From positions 50,875,429 through 50,939,428 of the forward strand of contig OY978525.1 of the NCBI GenBank assembly GCA_963854835.1: a stretch of 64,000 bases of DNA. The letters run 5' to 3'. Both the position numbers and the translations under genes were made by a program. This stretch comes from Megamerina dolium. Its lineage: Eukaryota > Arthropoda > Insecta > Diptera > Megamerinidae. The notes under the pieces were generated by a model. It saw nothing but the letters and a program-made list of their open reading frames with translations. It was not told the origin of the DNA and searched no databases. Below are positions 33,082 to 43,850 of this stretch, one piece after another. Numbering within the stretch: the first letter of the stretch is position 1; each line of letters starts with the position of its first letter.

Positions 33082-34603
33082 TTAACATAAATTCTCAACC
33101 GTTTGTTGTCGTGGGCGTGGTTGAGAAGCAATCTTTTCTAAACTGTCTGTTGCACTTGATGGGTTGACGCTGCGTATTTTCCAAACTAGACCAACAATCA
33201 ATAATATGGTTGATAGAAAGAGTGCGGCGTAGCTTACTGCCTGATGATGGCAGTTTGGAGATGTAATCTCTTTCAGCTGAACTAGTTTGGTTTTCGCTAA
33301 TGCGTCTTGTAATGCGGCGAAGTTGTTCATTTGCATTGCGTTCGTGTTTTTATTCACTTCATGCATTAAGGAACCTAACATTTCTGCCTGTGTAGGATGT
33401 CGTTAGGTTGCTTGATACTGACTGCCGCCCTTTCAAAGAGGTAAAATTTTGCTTGAGGATGCACTCAGGTTGGAGGGTTAATATGTCGGAGCCTTTCACT
33501 CAAGAGGTAGCATGAATTCAATTTGTCATCATCAAGTAGAAGATACTGCTTACAGATAATATTTATGGCTAAAATGGGGGCGCATGTGTCTACTACCACC
33601 ATTGTTTTGTTCACCCAATTTGGAGTCTTAAGAGTTCAAATTGGTAATGCTCCACAAGGGTTAATGTTATTTTGAATACAATGTGATCCTGTGTGAGTCC
33701 GCCCTTTACCGTCATTAGCCTATATAACTGCAATAAATCTTCTTTAGTTACAGGAAGTTGTCTAATTCTTTCAGTTTCTGTTTGCAGCTGATCGTGGTTT
33801 AACAATAATGGATGCAGTTTGCCATGGTGCGTGTCTGTCAGCACATCCAATATGACTTGTTGTGTCCTTTGAAGTTCCGTTATCATTAGTGTCAATTTCA
33901 TGGACAAGGCATTAAACAGATGTAGTAGCTTTAATTGATGATCTTCATGGTTTATTTGGTTGCAAATTTGGTTGCTGATTTGGTCAAAACTTGCCTTAGC
34001 TGTCATTTGATTCTGCTTGATGATGTTTATTGCAGAATCGATGATGGATGTTTGATTTCGGAGCAGATGCAACAAGTTGGATTCATTTTCTTTAATGTTT
34101 AATATCGTTTTTGACATTTTCTTGGAGTACTCAGAATCAAGCACTCCAAATAGCGACTGTGCGATGCCGCCGACGAAATTCATTGCCCCTCTTCTAACAC
34201 GACTGCTTGTGAATAGCTTGTCATCCAATCGCAATTCTTTATGCAGTCGTTCAAAATGATCAGTTAATTGACTACAAGTGCTGTTTTGTTTTATTTCTTG
34301 ACAGAGTCGATGCAGAGTGCTGGTTCCGTTGAGCACTGATGCCGCCTCAGCCCAATACGGTTGCAAATCGTAGTATACAATTAAATTCCAGTCAGCAGAT
34401 GAAATGCCTTCAAAGTGGATGCCAAGTTGTGATCCAAAACGGTTGACTTGTATTGGAGAGCCCCATATGATTGGCAGGATCATCAGTGTAACCAATAGCG
34501 TCGTAATTCCTTGGTGCATGGATGTACGTCTTTTCTTTGTTGGAACATCATCTTCCTTATTGTACAATGTAGCTTCTGTTTGCTCAGATGTGTCACTAGG
34601 CAA
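33082..34603 (-). pseudogene. BEL/roo-like env (baculovirus F-like), central deletion
   Basis: The minus-strand frame starts near 34603, with a hydrophobic segment (ITTLLVTLMILPIIWGS) that could serve as a signal anchor. The stretch HFEGISSADWNLIVYYDLQ follows. At about residue 135 there is RVRRG, a furin-type cleavage site, followed by the fusion-peptide-like AMNFVGGIAQSLFGVLD. Long helical heptads continue to 33611. The frame then shifts. The end (33082-33381) has QDALAKTKLVQLKEI and the membrane anchor AVSYAALFLSTILLIVGLVW with a short tail. The Cys-rich middle of the ectodomain is largely missing. Integrase C-terminal sequence lies just upstream and the 3' LTR just downstream, the order pol-env-LTR found in roo-like elements. 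Confidence 0.75.
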
Positions 34604-34682
34604 TCGTGCTGACCCGTGACTGAACTTATCCTTTGGTATGTCGAAATCATGTTTCTTGTGTAATGTTTCGACATTTTGGACT

Positions 34683-34883
34683 TTGTTAAGAGGAGAGCAT
34701 CCGAGACCATCGCTTCCAGAATTCCTCTTTAAGATGATTGACCAACTTCCATCTAGTTAAGAGATTAGAATTTGTTGATGTGGCCCTCGAATCGACCTGT
34801 GCGTTTAATGGTTCCCCTATGAGAAAGTGGCTAGGAGTTAGGGCGGCTAAGTCTTTTGGGTCTTCCGAGAGTGGTCTTGGATG
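34683..34883 (-). pseudogene. BEL integrase C-terminal fragment
   Basis: The minus strand reads RPLSEDPKDLAALTPSHFLI, then GEPLNAQVDSRATSTN and a TRWKLVNHLKEEFWKRW block. This is the conserved C-terminal part of BEL integrases. It ends at the junction with LINE sequence near 34883. It belongs to the same element as the env that follows. Confidence 0.8.
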
Positions 34884-36512
34884 TTAAAATGTGTAATCCA
34901 AGTGCTTTGATAGCTTCCTGGCTGTCGGAGATAATCTTCACATGGAGATTTAGTTTTCTCTGACTATAGAGAGATCTAAGTCTATTGCCTTAACCTCCGC
35001 TTGAAAGACATTGTAATAGTTGGTCAGCCTGAAAGAGTGGTTGATTCCTAAGGTACCTGAGTGTACCATCCAACTTGGGGGCATCAGTGAAGATCAGGTT
35101 GTATTTATCCATAAGTTCTGGGGCTCCCTTAACCCATTCCTTCCTGTCCGGTATACGGGTAGTGAATCACTTGTTGAACTCGAAAGTTGGGGTGGTGTAA
35201 TCCAGTTCCCAGTATTAGCTATTTGATTGATTATCGAGGCATGACCATTGAAGTGCCGCTCTTAATCTGAGGCTCGTTATGGCCGCAGACTGCATATAGA
35301 AACTATCCAGTGGAATTAGGTGAAGCGTTATTTCTAATGCGTTTGTTGGTGTAGTTCATAATGCGCCTGTAACTATTATAGCAAGCCGAACGCTGTATTT
35401 TAGAGAGTATATTTCGGTTAGCTGCTTTTTGCAGAGCAGTTCACCAGACTAATAACCCACATGATAGGACAGATTTAACTACAGCTGTATAGATTCAGGG
35501 CATGACATTTGGTTTAAAACCCAATGTCTTGCCTATTTCCCTCTTGCAGGCATAAGGAGCAACTTCTGAACTCTGTTTTTAATGTTCTGTTTCCAGTTTT
35601 GCTTTTTATCTATGACAAGTTCCAAAAATGTAGCTTCTTCTTACTTGTTAGAGTTGTTAAGTCTAAGTTGTGAAAAAGATTCGTATTATCGGAAAGTGTG
35701 TGTCAGTGAGAAGTTCTGGAGTCTCTTTTTCTGAGGCGGTCCATATTCCATCCGCCCTATGTAGGGCACTTAGTATAAATGTGGACACAGAGAGTACCTC
35801 GCTGAGCCTTGCAGCTTCGGAGACCCCCTCAATATCTTCGCAGTAGGTTTTCCACGATTTCCGTTTCGCCTCATTTGGGCTTTTTTGTATTTCCTTAAAG
35901 ATTCTTTGTGCAGATCCCCGTATGGACCGGAAGGATTGGGCCGAGGGATATCCTCTTTTTTACCTTCTTTTGCGACTTCCACGTCCTCCTGCACTCTTTC
36001 GAGCCACCTTCGCCGGATTTTGCTTCAGTCCGGACTCTGGCACGTGTCTTCGATCCTCCACCACATCCAAGAAGATGTTGGCGAGGGAGTCCTTCGAGTC
36101 CGTCTTCCTCGGTGGATCTTTGTTTCTTATTTGACTGAATCCCCATGGTAGATCTGTCTTCATATCCTTGATCTTCAAAGTTGCCCATGCAAGGGACTCT
36201 TTCTGTATGAAGGGTCTGCTACCTCTGGGATACTACTGATCCTTTGGAGTATTCGCTTTGCACTCTGGTGCTCTTAAAGTGGAGCTTCGACTCCTTCAAT
36301 TTTTTGCCTTCACTGCTATTGATGTTTGCCTTCATCAGAATTACTTCAAATGAATGCAGCCATGAAACCGCGTGAGCTGGTGTCATAAGTAGATGATACG
36401 GCCCTGACATTACTGCGGTCAGGCTTTGCTCAACCGAGTACGTCAGCTTGGATTGAGAGTGGATGGTGGCAGTGCCTTGACTTAGCTTGAGCTTGGCCTT
36501 GGCTGTTGCCAC
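34884..36512 (-). pseudogene. R1-clade LINE debris (ORF1-like piece, RT, RNase H)
   Basis: Read on the minus strand from right to left, a possible ORF1 frame (36219-36512) and a charged frame (35895-36188) come first. Sequence equivalent to the linker between endonuclease and RT follows (near 35700-35950, with RKYKKAQMRR and an ADGIWTASEKETPELL-like word). RT thumb pieces lie near 35270-35680 (LELVIDKKQNWKQNIKNRV, GALRTTPTNALEITLHLIPL). An RNase H remnant lies near 34890-35130 (YNLIFTDAPKLDGTL). Stops and frameshifts are frequent, and the endonuclease and RT core are missing. The pattern fits R1/Waldo-type LINEs. Assignment of the right part as ORF1 is uncertain. Confidence 0.55.
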
Positions 36513-36526
36513 AGATACCTGGAGAT

Positions 36527-36561
36527 AGTAGATACCTGGCGGAGGACGCCAGTTATCTACT
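36527..36561. repeat. Hairpin-forming inverted repeat
   Basis: The arms AGTAGATACCTGGCG and CGCCAGTTATCTACT are 15 bp with one mismatch around a 5-base loop. They lie just 5' of the LINE ORF1-like frame, possibly in its 5' UTR. Confidence 0.7.
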
Positions 36562-37264
36562 CCGTTAGAGACTGAGCTATTTGTACTAGGTCCACAGACA
36601 GGCTTACTCTCGGCACGGGTCGTATAACACCTTAGTCCAGCCTAGGAGATAGGGAAATGACGGAAATTTGGGATAGAGAAGGGCTAGGAATGGGCACCTC
36701 TTTCCTATGGATAGGCTCTGCCAATTGGTGTAACACTCTTTATGAGCAAACACACCCTCAAGGCTCACATATCTTTAGCTATCCGCCCCATACTCAAGGA
36801 TTAGGGCAGTTAATACCGGTCAGCACTCACAGTAGAGTATTCAGTAGAGGAATTCCGCTAACTAAAATACTCAAATAAGTATATTAAAATTAAATCTAGC
36901 AAATATATTAAATATATTTTAAAAAATACATAAATAATTATGTTTGATTACACTACTCGACAGAAAAAAATTATCTAAAAAAGTATGTTTTCTAGCCTAA
37001 GTTTGTTCTGCTAAACAAATAACACTCATTAATTTTTCCAAAGAAGCGTTTCTGAGATATTCGCGAGAAACGTGATTTGATTAAATTTTACTGAGTTAAA
37101 TGCGATGAAATTCGAAAAGAAGCGAGATTATTCACCTTTTTTGAAAATTACTTATTTTCAGTTGTTCCATTGACATGCTCCACTGACATGCTTCCAATGT
37201 ATGCTTCGATATAGATGTTTTCACACTTTGCGCACAAAAATATATAGACTCAATAGTTAAGTTA
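36562..37264. other. Non-coding stretch, LINE 5' UTR-like then AT-rich
   Basis: 36562-36880 is of moderate GC and may be the 5' part of the R1-type element. 36880-37264 is AT-rich. Nothing else is recognised. Confidence 0.3.
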
Positions 37265-38007
37265 AGGTCTCAGTTGCTTATTTAGCCAAAAGTACCACCT
37301 GTTAGCAAGAGTGATTCTTCGCAATATCTCCAGGCTGACGTCATTACTGGTGTTAATGCTAGTTCCAAGATAGATAAAGTCCTTCACTACTTCAAACGTG
37401 TAGTTATGATATAGGTGCAGATAAATATATTATTAGTTCATCAGACTGACTAATACTAGGTGTTTTATTTTTTTGTCCCATTACAAAATGCTTATAATGC
37501 TGCCAATAGTTGTATAGTAATCAAACCGGCTGATATATACTGTTCATTTCGCACCAAGAATATTGTAAAAATACTAATAATCGAATTACCGTTGCAAATT
37601 TAAAGTGCCAATCTCTTGTACCAAAGTTGCCTATCCTTACATATGACTCCGAAGCTTGAACAATTTCCACCTCAGATGAGAGAATGCTCGGAGTTTTCTG
37701 GAGAAAAGTCCTACGCGAAATCTTTGGATCTATTGGCGTTGGTGGCAAGTATCGAATAAGATGCAACCATGAGCTGTATGTATGGAAGAACGCACTCCGG
37801 CTAAGAAGGTGCTATATTCGGATCCCGTTGGTGGATGAAGCAGAAGAGGCAGATCCAACTTCCGGTGGAAAGACCAAGTACTGGAGAACTTGTCGCGCTT
37901 GGAATTTCTAACTGGCGCCAGCTAGCGAAGGCAAGAGTTGGCTGGCGAAGCATACCAGATTCTGTCTAAATTGATTTTCAGTTTTAATGGCTAAATAAGT
38001 AAGTAAT
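37265..38007 (+). pseudogene. RTE LINE copy E, 5'-inverted short copy
   Basis: 37265-37405 is RTE sequence on the minus strand (the region encoding RRITLANRCYFGLSKQLR). 37631-38007 is plus-strand sequence immediately downstream in the element, from the TYGSEA-like word through the C-terminus, ending in AATAAGTAAGTAA. The intervening 225 bp are not recognised. Divergence from the other copies is noticeable and several frameshifts exist. The head-to-head arrangement is typical of twin-primed LINE insertion. Confidence 0.7.
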
Positions 38008-38149
38008 ATCATATATAAAAAGCAACACCTTAGAAGAGTGTGGGATTTAAAATCAATGTTTTTACAGTTATATCGACAATCCTCAAGCTGTCATTGAATT
38101 ATCTATTTAAGTTGACTGTTTGGTGTGTTTTACATGCTGGCGACATCAT

Positions 38150-38410
38150 GGGTAATTATTTCTTCCGAAATGAGGAAGGAGCGTCACCGTGAATAGCGAG
38201 CGTTATCTAGCCATGTTAACTGACTTTTTATTTCCACGAATTGATTAGATAAACATCGACGACATTTGGTTTCAACAAGATGGGGCTACGTGCTACGTTC
38301 GTGCAATTTAACGCTTCTTGACTACTTTTTATTGGGCTATGTTAAGTCAACAATTAGACTGATCGAATGGAGCACTCGTAGTCGTGGTGGACATATGACC
38401 GAAATCGTAT
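38150..38410 (+). pseudogene. mariner-superfamily transposase C-terminal remnant
   Basis: Broken translation shows NYFFRNEEGASVTVNSERY, DDIWFQQDGATC (second catalytic Asp), then a jump to FLLGYVKS-like sequence and RSRGGHMTEIVFK at the C-terminus. The third-Asp region is largely deleted. It is a degraded mariner-like transposase of the WFQQDGATCHT type. The exact family is not determined. Confidence 0.6.
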
Positions 38411-38600
38411 TTAAAAAATTAATGGCATGAAATTATCTAACAGATTAAAATAAAAATAAACTAATATTTCTTTTATTTTGGTTCAAAATTCTCAAGCTCT
38501 TAAACAACGCCCGTTATAAGCAAGCCCGCCTATTTTTGTCAGTTGTTGCATCGTAAGTTTCTTGTGAACGTTTATCCTCTAAAGCGAGAGCCACAATAAT

Positions 38601-39362
38601 AGCCTAGACAGACGAACAAAATTAATTTGCATAAATGCACATTTGAAATTCACAGTGACAGACGACAACTTTGTGCATTTAGACATCTGATTTTGAAGTC
38701 TTGAAAATAGTCAAATTAAAATGGATAAAAGAAAAATTTTATTGTCAATTTTGCTATTTTTAGAAAATCAACAGCAATTTAATAAAAAAAATTCTATTGC
38801 TATTAAATAAAATATAAAATAATACAATGCAACTAAAGCTATATTAGATTGTAACGCAATACTACGAGCCTACGGGAGATTTGGAAATTCGTAAGTTTAA
38901 ACAAGTATTTTTATTTGGTCTTCAATTCATAAATTGTGCCTTTTAAGGACCGGAGTGTGTCATTTTGGGAGCACGACGTCCATGCAATATATCTGCATAT
39001 ATATGCAGATTGCGTCTGGTGCGACAACTTGATTTCATCGCTGGTACACCAGACTTTTCGATGGTTGTTATCTGCCATCTAAAAAAGAAAAAAAAAATTG
39101 TTTTGTTAACATACATAATTGCATATATATTGTAACAAAAATAGCTTACTTCTCTTGTTGCGTTTTTTTCGTTATTTTAATTTCTTTTCTTCTTCTTACT
39201 GTCAATGCAAATCACCATTCACCATAGCAACCAAATGCCAATTTTTAACGGAGTTGCCATGTCGAAATTAGTAAATTCATGTGTATTTGGATAAAGCAAA
39301 TGCATGAGTTAATGTGCATTAAGGCTATTAATGCAAATTAAGGCTGCCGTCTGTCTAGCCTA
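38601..39362. mobile_element. Candidate MITE with CTAGACAGACG ends
   Basis: The left end AGCCTAGACAGACG (38601) faces the right end CGTCTGTCTAGCC (to 39360), with further imperfect inverted similarity in TTAATTTGCAT and AATGCACAT words. TA borders both sides. The interior is AT-rich without coding. A related left end occurs at 50368. Confidence 0.5.
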
Positions 39363-40044
39363 TAACACAAAACCCGAAACCGTGCGAGCATCTTTCAAAA
39401 CTTTTATTTTTAGGCAATTTGTAATATATTTGTTAATTAATATTTAAATGCATTTTTTATATACATAAATTAGTTGAAGAATATTTTGTTTCTGAAGTTT
39501 AAGCTAGTTCACTTATAATTAAAATTAAATAAAATGAAAATAATTAAAATTACAATAAAATTGTTTTTTTAAGTTCCTAAAGGTGAGTGTATTTTAATAT
39601 TAATAAGTAAAATAAAATTTGTTTACAGTTATTCGATACCGCAATTTTTAAAATTGTATGACCTGGAAAGTGATAACCATGGCTCCGATCAGCGACTACT
39701 AATCAGCAAATAATAAAAATTTATACCTGTGCATAAATATAAAGACATGTTGCAATAATAACTTCATCATCCGCTGGCTCGTCGTGGAAGCGGTAGGATT
39801 AATATTCATTTATATTTTGTGGCCCCAAACTCAATGTTCATAACAGATATGTAACCACCGTATTGTAGTTGTACCATATGATCACATATGAACACGGCTT
39901 TTATCTAACACGTTTTTTACAATATACCCAAAAAACATAAAAACCCATTAATTCTATGATTTCGTACACAGAAAGTTGTTTTGTAAATCTCATTGTTTTG
40001 GAGCTATAGGAATTTAAACATTTTCGTACTGATTCCGATGTTAT
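39363..40044. other. AT-rich non-coding stretch
   Basis: No frame, repeat ends or motifs are recognised. Confidence 0.3.
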
Positions 40045-43000
40045 CTTACTTATGTGGCCATAACAACCGAATATCGATTTAGGCCGAAAATAACATGCTT
40101 CGCCAGCAATCTCTGTTCTTCGCTAGCTGGCGCCAGTTAGAAATTCCAAGCGCCGTCAGGTTCTCCAGTACTTGGTCTTTCTACCTGAGGTTTGGTCTTC
40201 CTCTTCTGCGTCGACCTCCAGCGGGTTCCGAATATAACACCTTCTTAGCTGGAGCGTGTTCTTCCATTCGCTCGACATGACCTAGCCAGCGCAGCCGCTG
40301 GATTTTGATGCACTTTACTATGTCAATATCGGCATATAGCTCGTACAGCTCATGGTTGTACCTTATTCGGTACTCGCCACCAACGCAAATAGGTCCAAAA
40401 ATCTTGCGTAGGACTTTTCTCTCGAAAACTCCAAGTATTCGCTCATCCGAGGTGGAAATTGTCCAGGCTTCAGCGCCATATGTTAGGATAGCCATGATGA
40501 GAGACTTGTAGAGTGTAGTTTTTGTTCTTCGAGAGAGGACTCGACTTCTCAGTTGCTTACTCAGCCCAAAGTAACACCTGTTAGCAAGAGTTATCCTACG
40601 GATGATCTCCAAGCTGACGTCATTACTGCTGAAAATGCTGGTTCCAAGATAGACAAAGTCCCTTACTAATTCAAAAGCGTAGTCGTCAACAGTGACGTGC
40701 TGTCCAAGACGCCGGGGCTCTTTTTTTGTTGACACTAGATACTTCGTCTTGACCCATCCGACGCGACTCTCTTTCCAACTCTGAGAATGCTGCACTGACT
40801 GCTCGCGTGTTCATGCCGATTATGTCAATATCGTCGGCATACGCTAACAGCATGACACTTTTGTTGAAGATAGTGCCATTATGTCGTAGATCAGCAGGTC
40901 GTATTATTTTCTCCATAATAAGATTGAAGAAGTCGCACGATAACGAATCACCTTGTCTGAAAGTATTAAACGGTGCAGAGAGGTCCTTCCCAATTTTCAC
41001 TGCACAACGGGAGTTATGTAGTGTCATTCTACAAAGTGGAATGAGCTTTGCAGGAATACTAAACTCAGACATTGTTTCGTAGAGGTAATCCCTTACCGTA
41101 CTGTCGAAAGCGGCTTTATAATCAACAAATAGGTAGTGTGTGTCGATCTCTTTTTCTTGGGTCTTCTCCAGGATTTGGCGCAGTGTAAAAATCTGGTCGA
41201 TGGTGGATTTACCAGGTCTGAAGCCACACTGATACGGTCCAATCAGGTTGCTGAGCTTCAACCTTTCACACAGCACGCTCGATAGAACCTTGTATACGAT
41301 GCTCAGGAGACTTATTATACGGTAATTGGCGCAAATTGTGGGGTCTCCTTTTTTATGTATAGGACAGAGAACACTGAGCCTCCAATCATCAGGCATGCTT
41401 TCATCCAACCATATTCTGCTTATGAGCTGGTGCATGCGGGTGAGCAGCTCATCGCCTCCGGTCTTAAACAAATCGGCAGGCAGGCCATCAGCACCTGCAG
41501 CTTTGTTGTTCTTCAGCCTTAAAATGGCCGTTTCAACCTCGTCATAGTCGGGTGGTGGAACATCAACACCATCATCTGTAATTGGGGTTATCGGGCAAAC
41601 TCCTCCACTGGCGGAATTGTTCGTAGCATCGCCATTCAGTAACGTGGAGAAGTGTTCCCTCCATAGGCTGAGTACACTCTGGACATCTGTAACCAGATCC
41701 CCATTTCCATCACGACAAGAAGAGGCTACGGGATTTAAACCTCCACTCAGGCGCTTGATCTTTTCGAAGAATTTTCGAGTCTCATTCTTGTCGGTACACA
41801 TCTCTATCTCCTCACACTCGCGTCTTTCCAACTCCCTCTTCTTGCGCCTGAAAAGACGTCTCTCTGCACTCCTTTTCTCTCTGCACCGCTCCTTAACAGC
41901 TCGCGTTGCGCCTGCACGCAGGGTTTTTCTGTAGGCGGCGTCTTTCTCTGCGGTAGCGTCGCGATACTCCTGATCATACCACTTATTCCTCAGAGACCGG
42001 TAGTAACCGATTAGCTCCTCGGCAGCAGTAGCCATGGAGTGGGATATATGTGTCCACCGTGCGCATGTATCATCAAGTGGGGGAGTGTTCTGCCTAAGCA
42101 GATCCGATTGTCGAGTGGAAAATACATCTGCTGTCTCTGGTGATCGCAGCTTACTGACGTCGAGCTTTCTCTGTGTGGGACTTCTCTTCTTATTTGCGAT
42201 AGTGATCCGAATCGATGTTGGCACCACGGATCGATTTCACGTCCATCACACTGGAAGCATGCCTTCCGTCAATCACCACATGATCAATTTGGTTTCTTGT
42301 ACGTTGATCTGGAGACAGCCATGTCGCTTTGTGGATGTCGAGATGCTGGAATCTGGTACCACCAATTACCGAAGTCGATCAGCCTCATTCCGTTATCGGA
42401 GGTGTTTTGGTGGAGGCTGAATTTTCCGACAGTTGGACCAAAGGTACCTTCCTTGCCCACCCTGGCATTAAAGTCGCCAAGCACGATTTTGATGTCGTGG
42501 CGGGGGCAGCGGTCATAAGCTTTTTCGAGGAGCTGAAAGAAGCTCTCCTTGGTCACATTGTCCTTCTCATCCGTCGGAGCGTGGGCACATATAAGGCTGA
42601 TATTGAAGAATTTTGCCTTGATGCGGATTGTGGCCAGCCGTTCGTTCACAGGCGTGAACTGTGAGACAAGATGTCGTAGTCTCTTGCTGACCAAAAATCC
42701 ACATCCTAATTCGTGCCTTTCAGCATGGCGCTCTTTTGGAGCAGCCCTGTCCTGTCCATCGCATTTCCTGGAGAGCGGTGATGTCACCTCTGTATTTTTC
42801 GAGGACATCAACCAGCTGGATAGAGGCACCCTCCCTATAAAGGGACCGGACATTCCAGGTGCATATCCGTAAATTATTGTCCTTTTTTCGTTTGCGGGGG
42901 TCATCAACAAAAGCGGTAGTCCTTATCCGAGGCATATTTGTTTTTTTCATTGGGGGGTTTTTTTTATGTGGCGGGTCCCAAACCCAACGCACAACCTCTA

Positions 43001-43310
43001 ACCGAGGAGATTTTCGCCACTCACTTCAGCAGCCTCTCAGCGGGTGCCAGGAAGACGTTGCCCGGTCGTCGCCACATGGAGGGCCCCCATTAATAATAAT
43101 GAAAGCGCCGTCACATAGTAAGCAGAGCAAGCTATATGACCACCCCTCATTAACAAATAAAGGTATCATCACATAGCGCTCAGATCAAACTACATGACAG
43201 CCAGTGAGTTGACTTGCGATGAGTTCAACAAGGATTGCGCTAGCCCCACCCGGTTGAGGCATTTAGACACGTTACCTTGCGAAAACACCACCACCTTCCG
43301 GTGTTGTCAG
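40045..43310 (-). mobile_element. RTE-clade LINE copy B, near full length
   Basis: On the minus strand a possible 5' UTR (about 43000-43310) precedes the ORF beginning MPRIRTTAFVDD near 42950. The 3' end is TTATGGCCACATAAGTAAGA near 40045. Short AAGTAAGTA tails and the lack of a separate ORF1 fit RTE elements. The 5' limit is a guess. Confidence 0.7.
40181..42950 (-). pseudogene. RTE ORF (endonuclease-reverse transcriptase) of copy B, broken
   Basis: The endonuclease starts near 42950 (LRICTWNVRSLYREG, ITALQEMRWTG), breaks near 42720 and resumes with [15 protein letters not shown]. Two deletions relative to copy D then shift frame: 17 nt near 42373 and 35 nt near 42199. The RT frame of 513 codons (40686-42227) carries [42 protein letters not shown] and LAYADDIDIIG (active site). 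A third deletion of 17 nt after RRMG moves the C-terminal thumb/connection region (40181-40795) to another frame. It shares that deletion with copy A. Small in-frame losses (6 nt near LKLSNL, 9 nt near NTFRQG) are also shared with A. Confidence 0.85.
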
Positions 43311-43833
43311 ACTTTTAAAAAAAAATTTATGCATTTAACGAACCGATTGTATTTCTTTTTCAGTATATATAGTTGAAAGATTAAAGAAGAGACTGGAATC
43401 AATGTTTAAAAAGAAAATATTTTTTACTAAGGTTCGATGGACTGTCACGTTACACGTGTGAAAATTAACATCAAACAAATTATAAAAAATGCTCGTGTAA
43501 CAGCGTACATATGATAGAAGTTAAACTTCTTAAAAAACCCAAATCAGCTTTTAACACCATATGTATGAATTCACCTAGGAAACATTTCGTAAGTGGTTTA
43601 AGGACACCCAAACCTTAAGAGTTTGTGTAAAGTTTCAGATCAACCACTTAAATTTATATATACTGGTCCTGTTTTAGACACAAAAACATTTGCATGAAAT
43701 ACATTTTGTTTGCGAACGAGGGAGGGGAAGAGAGAGGGGTTTTTATTTCAGGTATATGAGACACGCTTTGTCCTTTTCATCAGTAATCAGTGTTCGGACT
43801 ATCCTACAATTAACTTGCAATATATTGATTAGT
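43311..43833. other. Non-coding stretch before RTE copy C
   Basis: A run of A (43317-43325) is followed by unrecognised sequence. There is no supported gene. Confidence 0.3.
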
Positions 43834-43850
43834 ACATATAAGTATGTAAC

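Noticed and set aside
42034..42420. 128-codon frame on the plus strand, identical in copy C on the minus strand
   Set aside because: Antisense shadow of the RTE linker and endonuclease region, conserved only because the LINE copies are.
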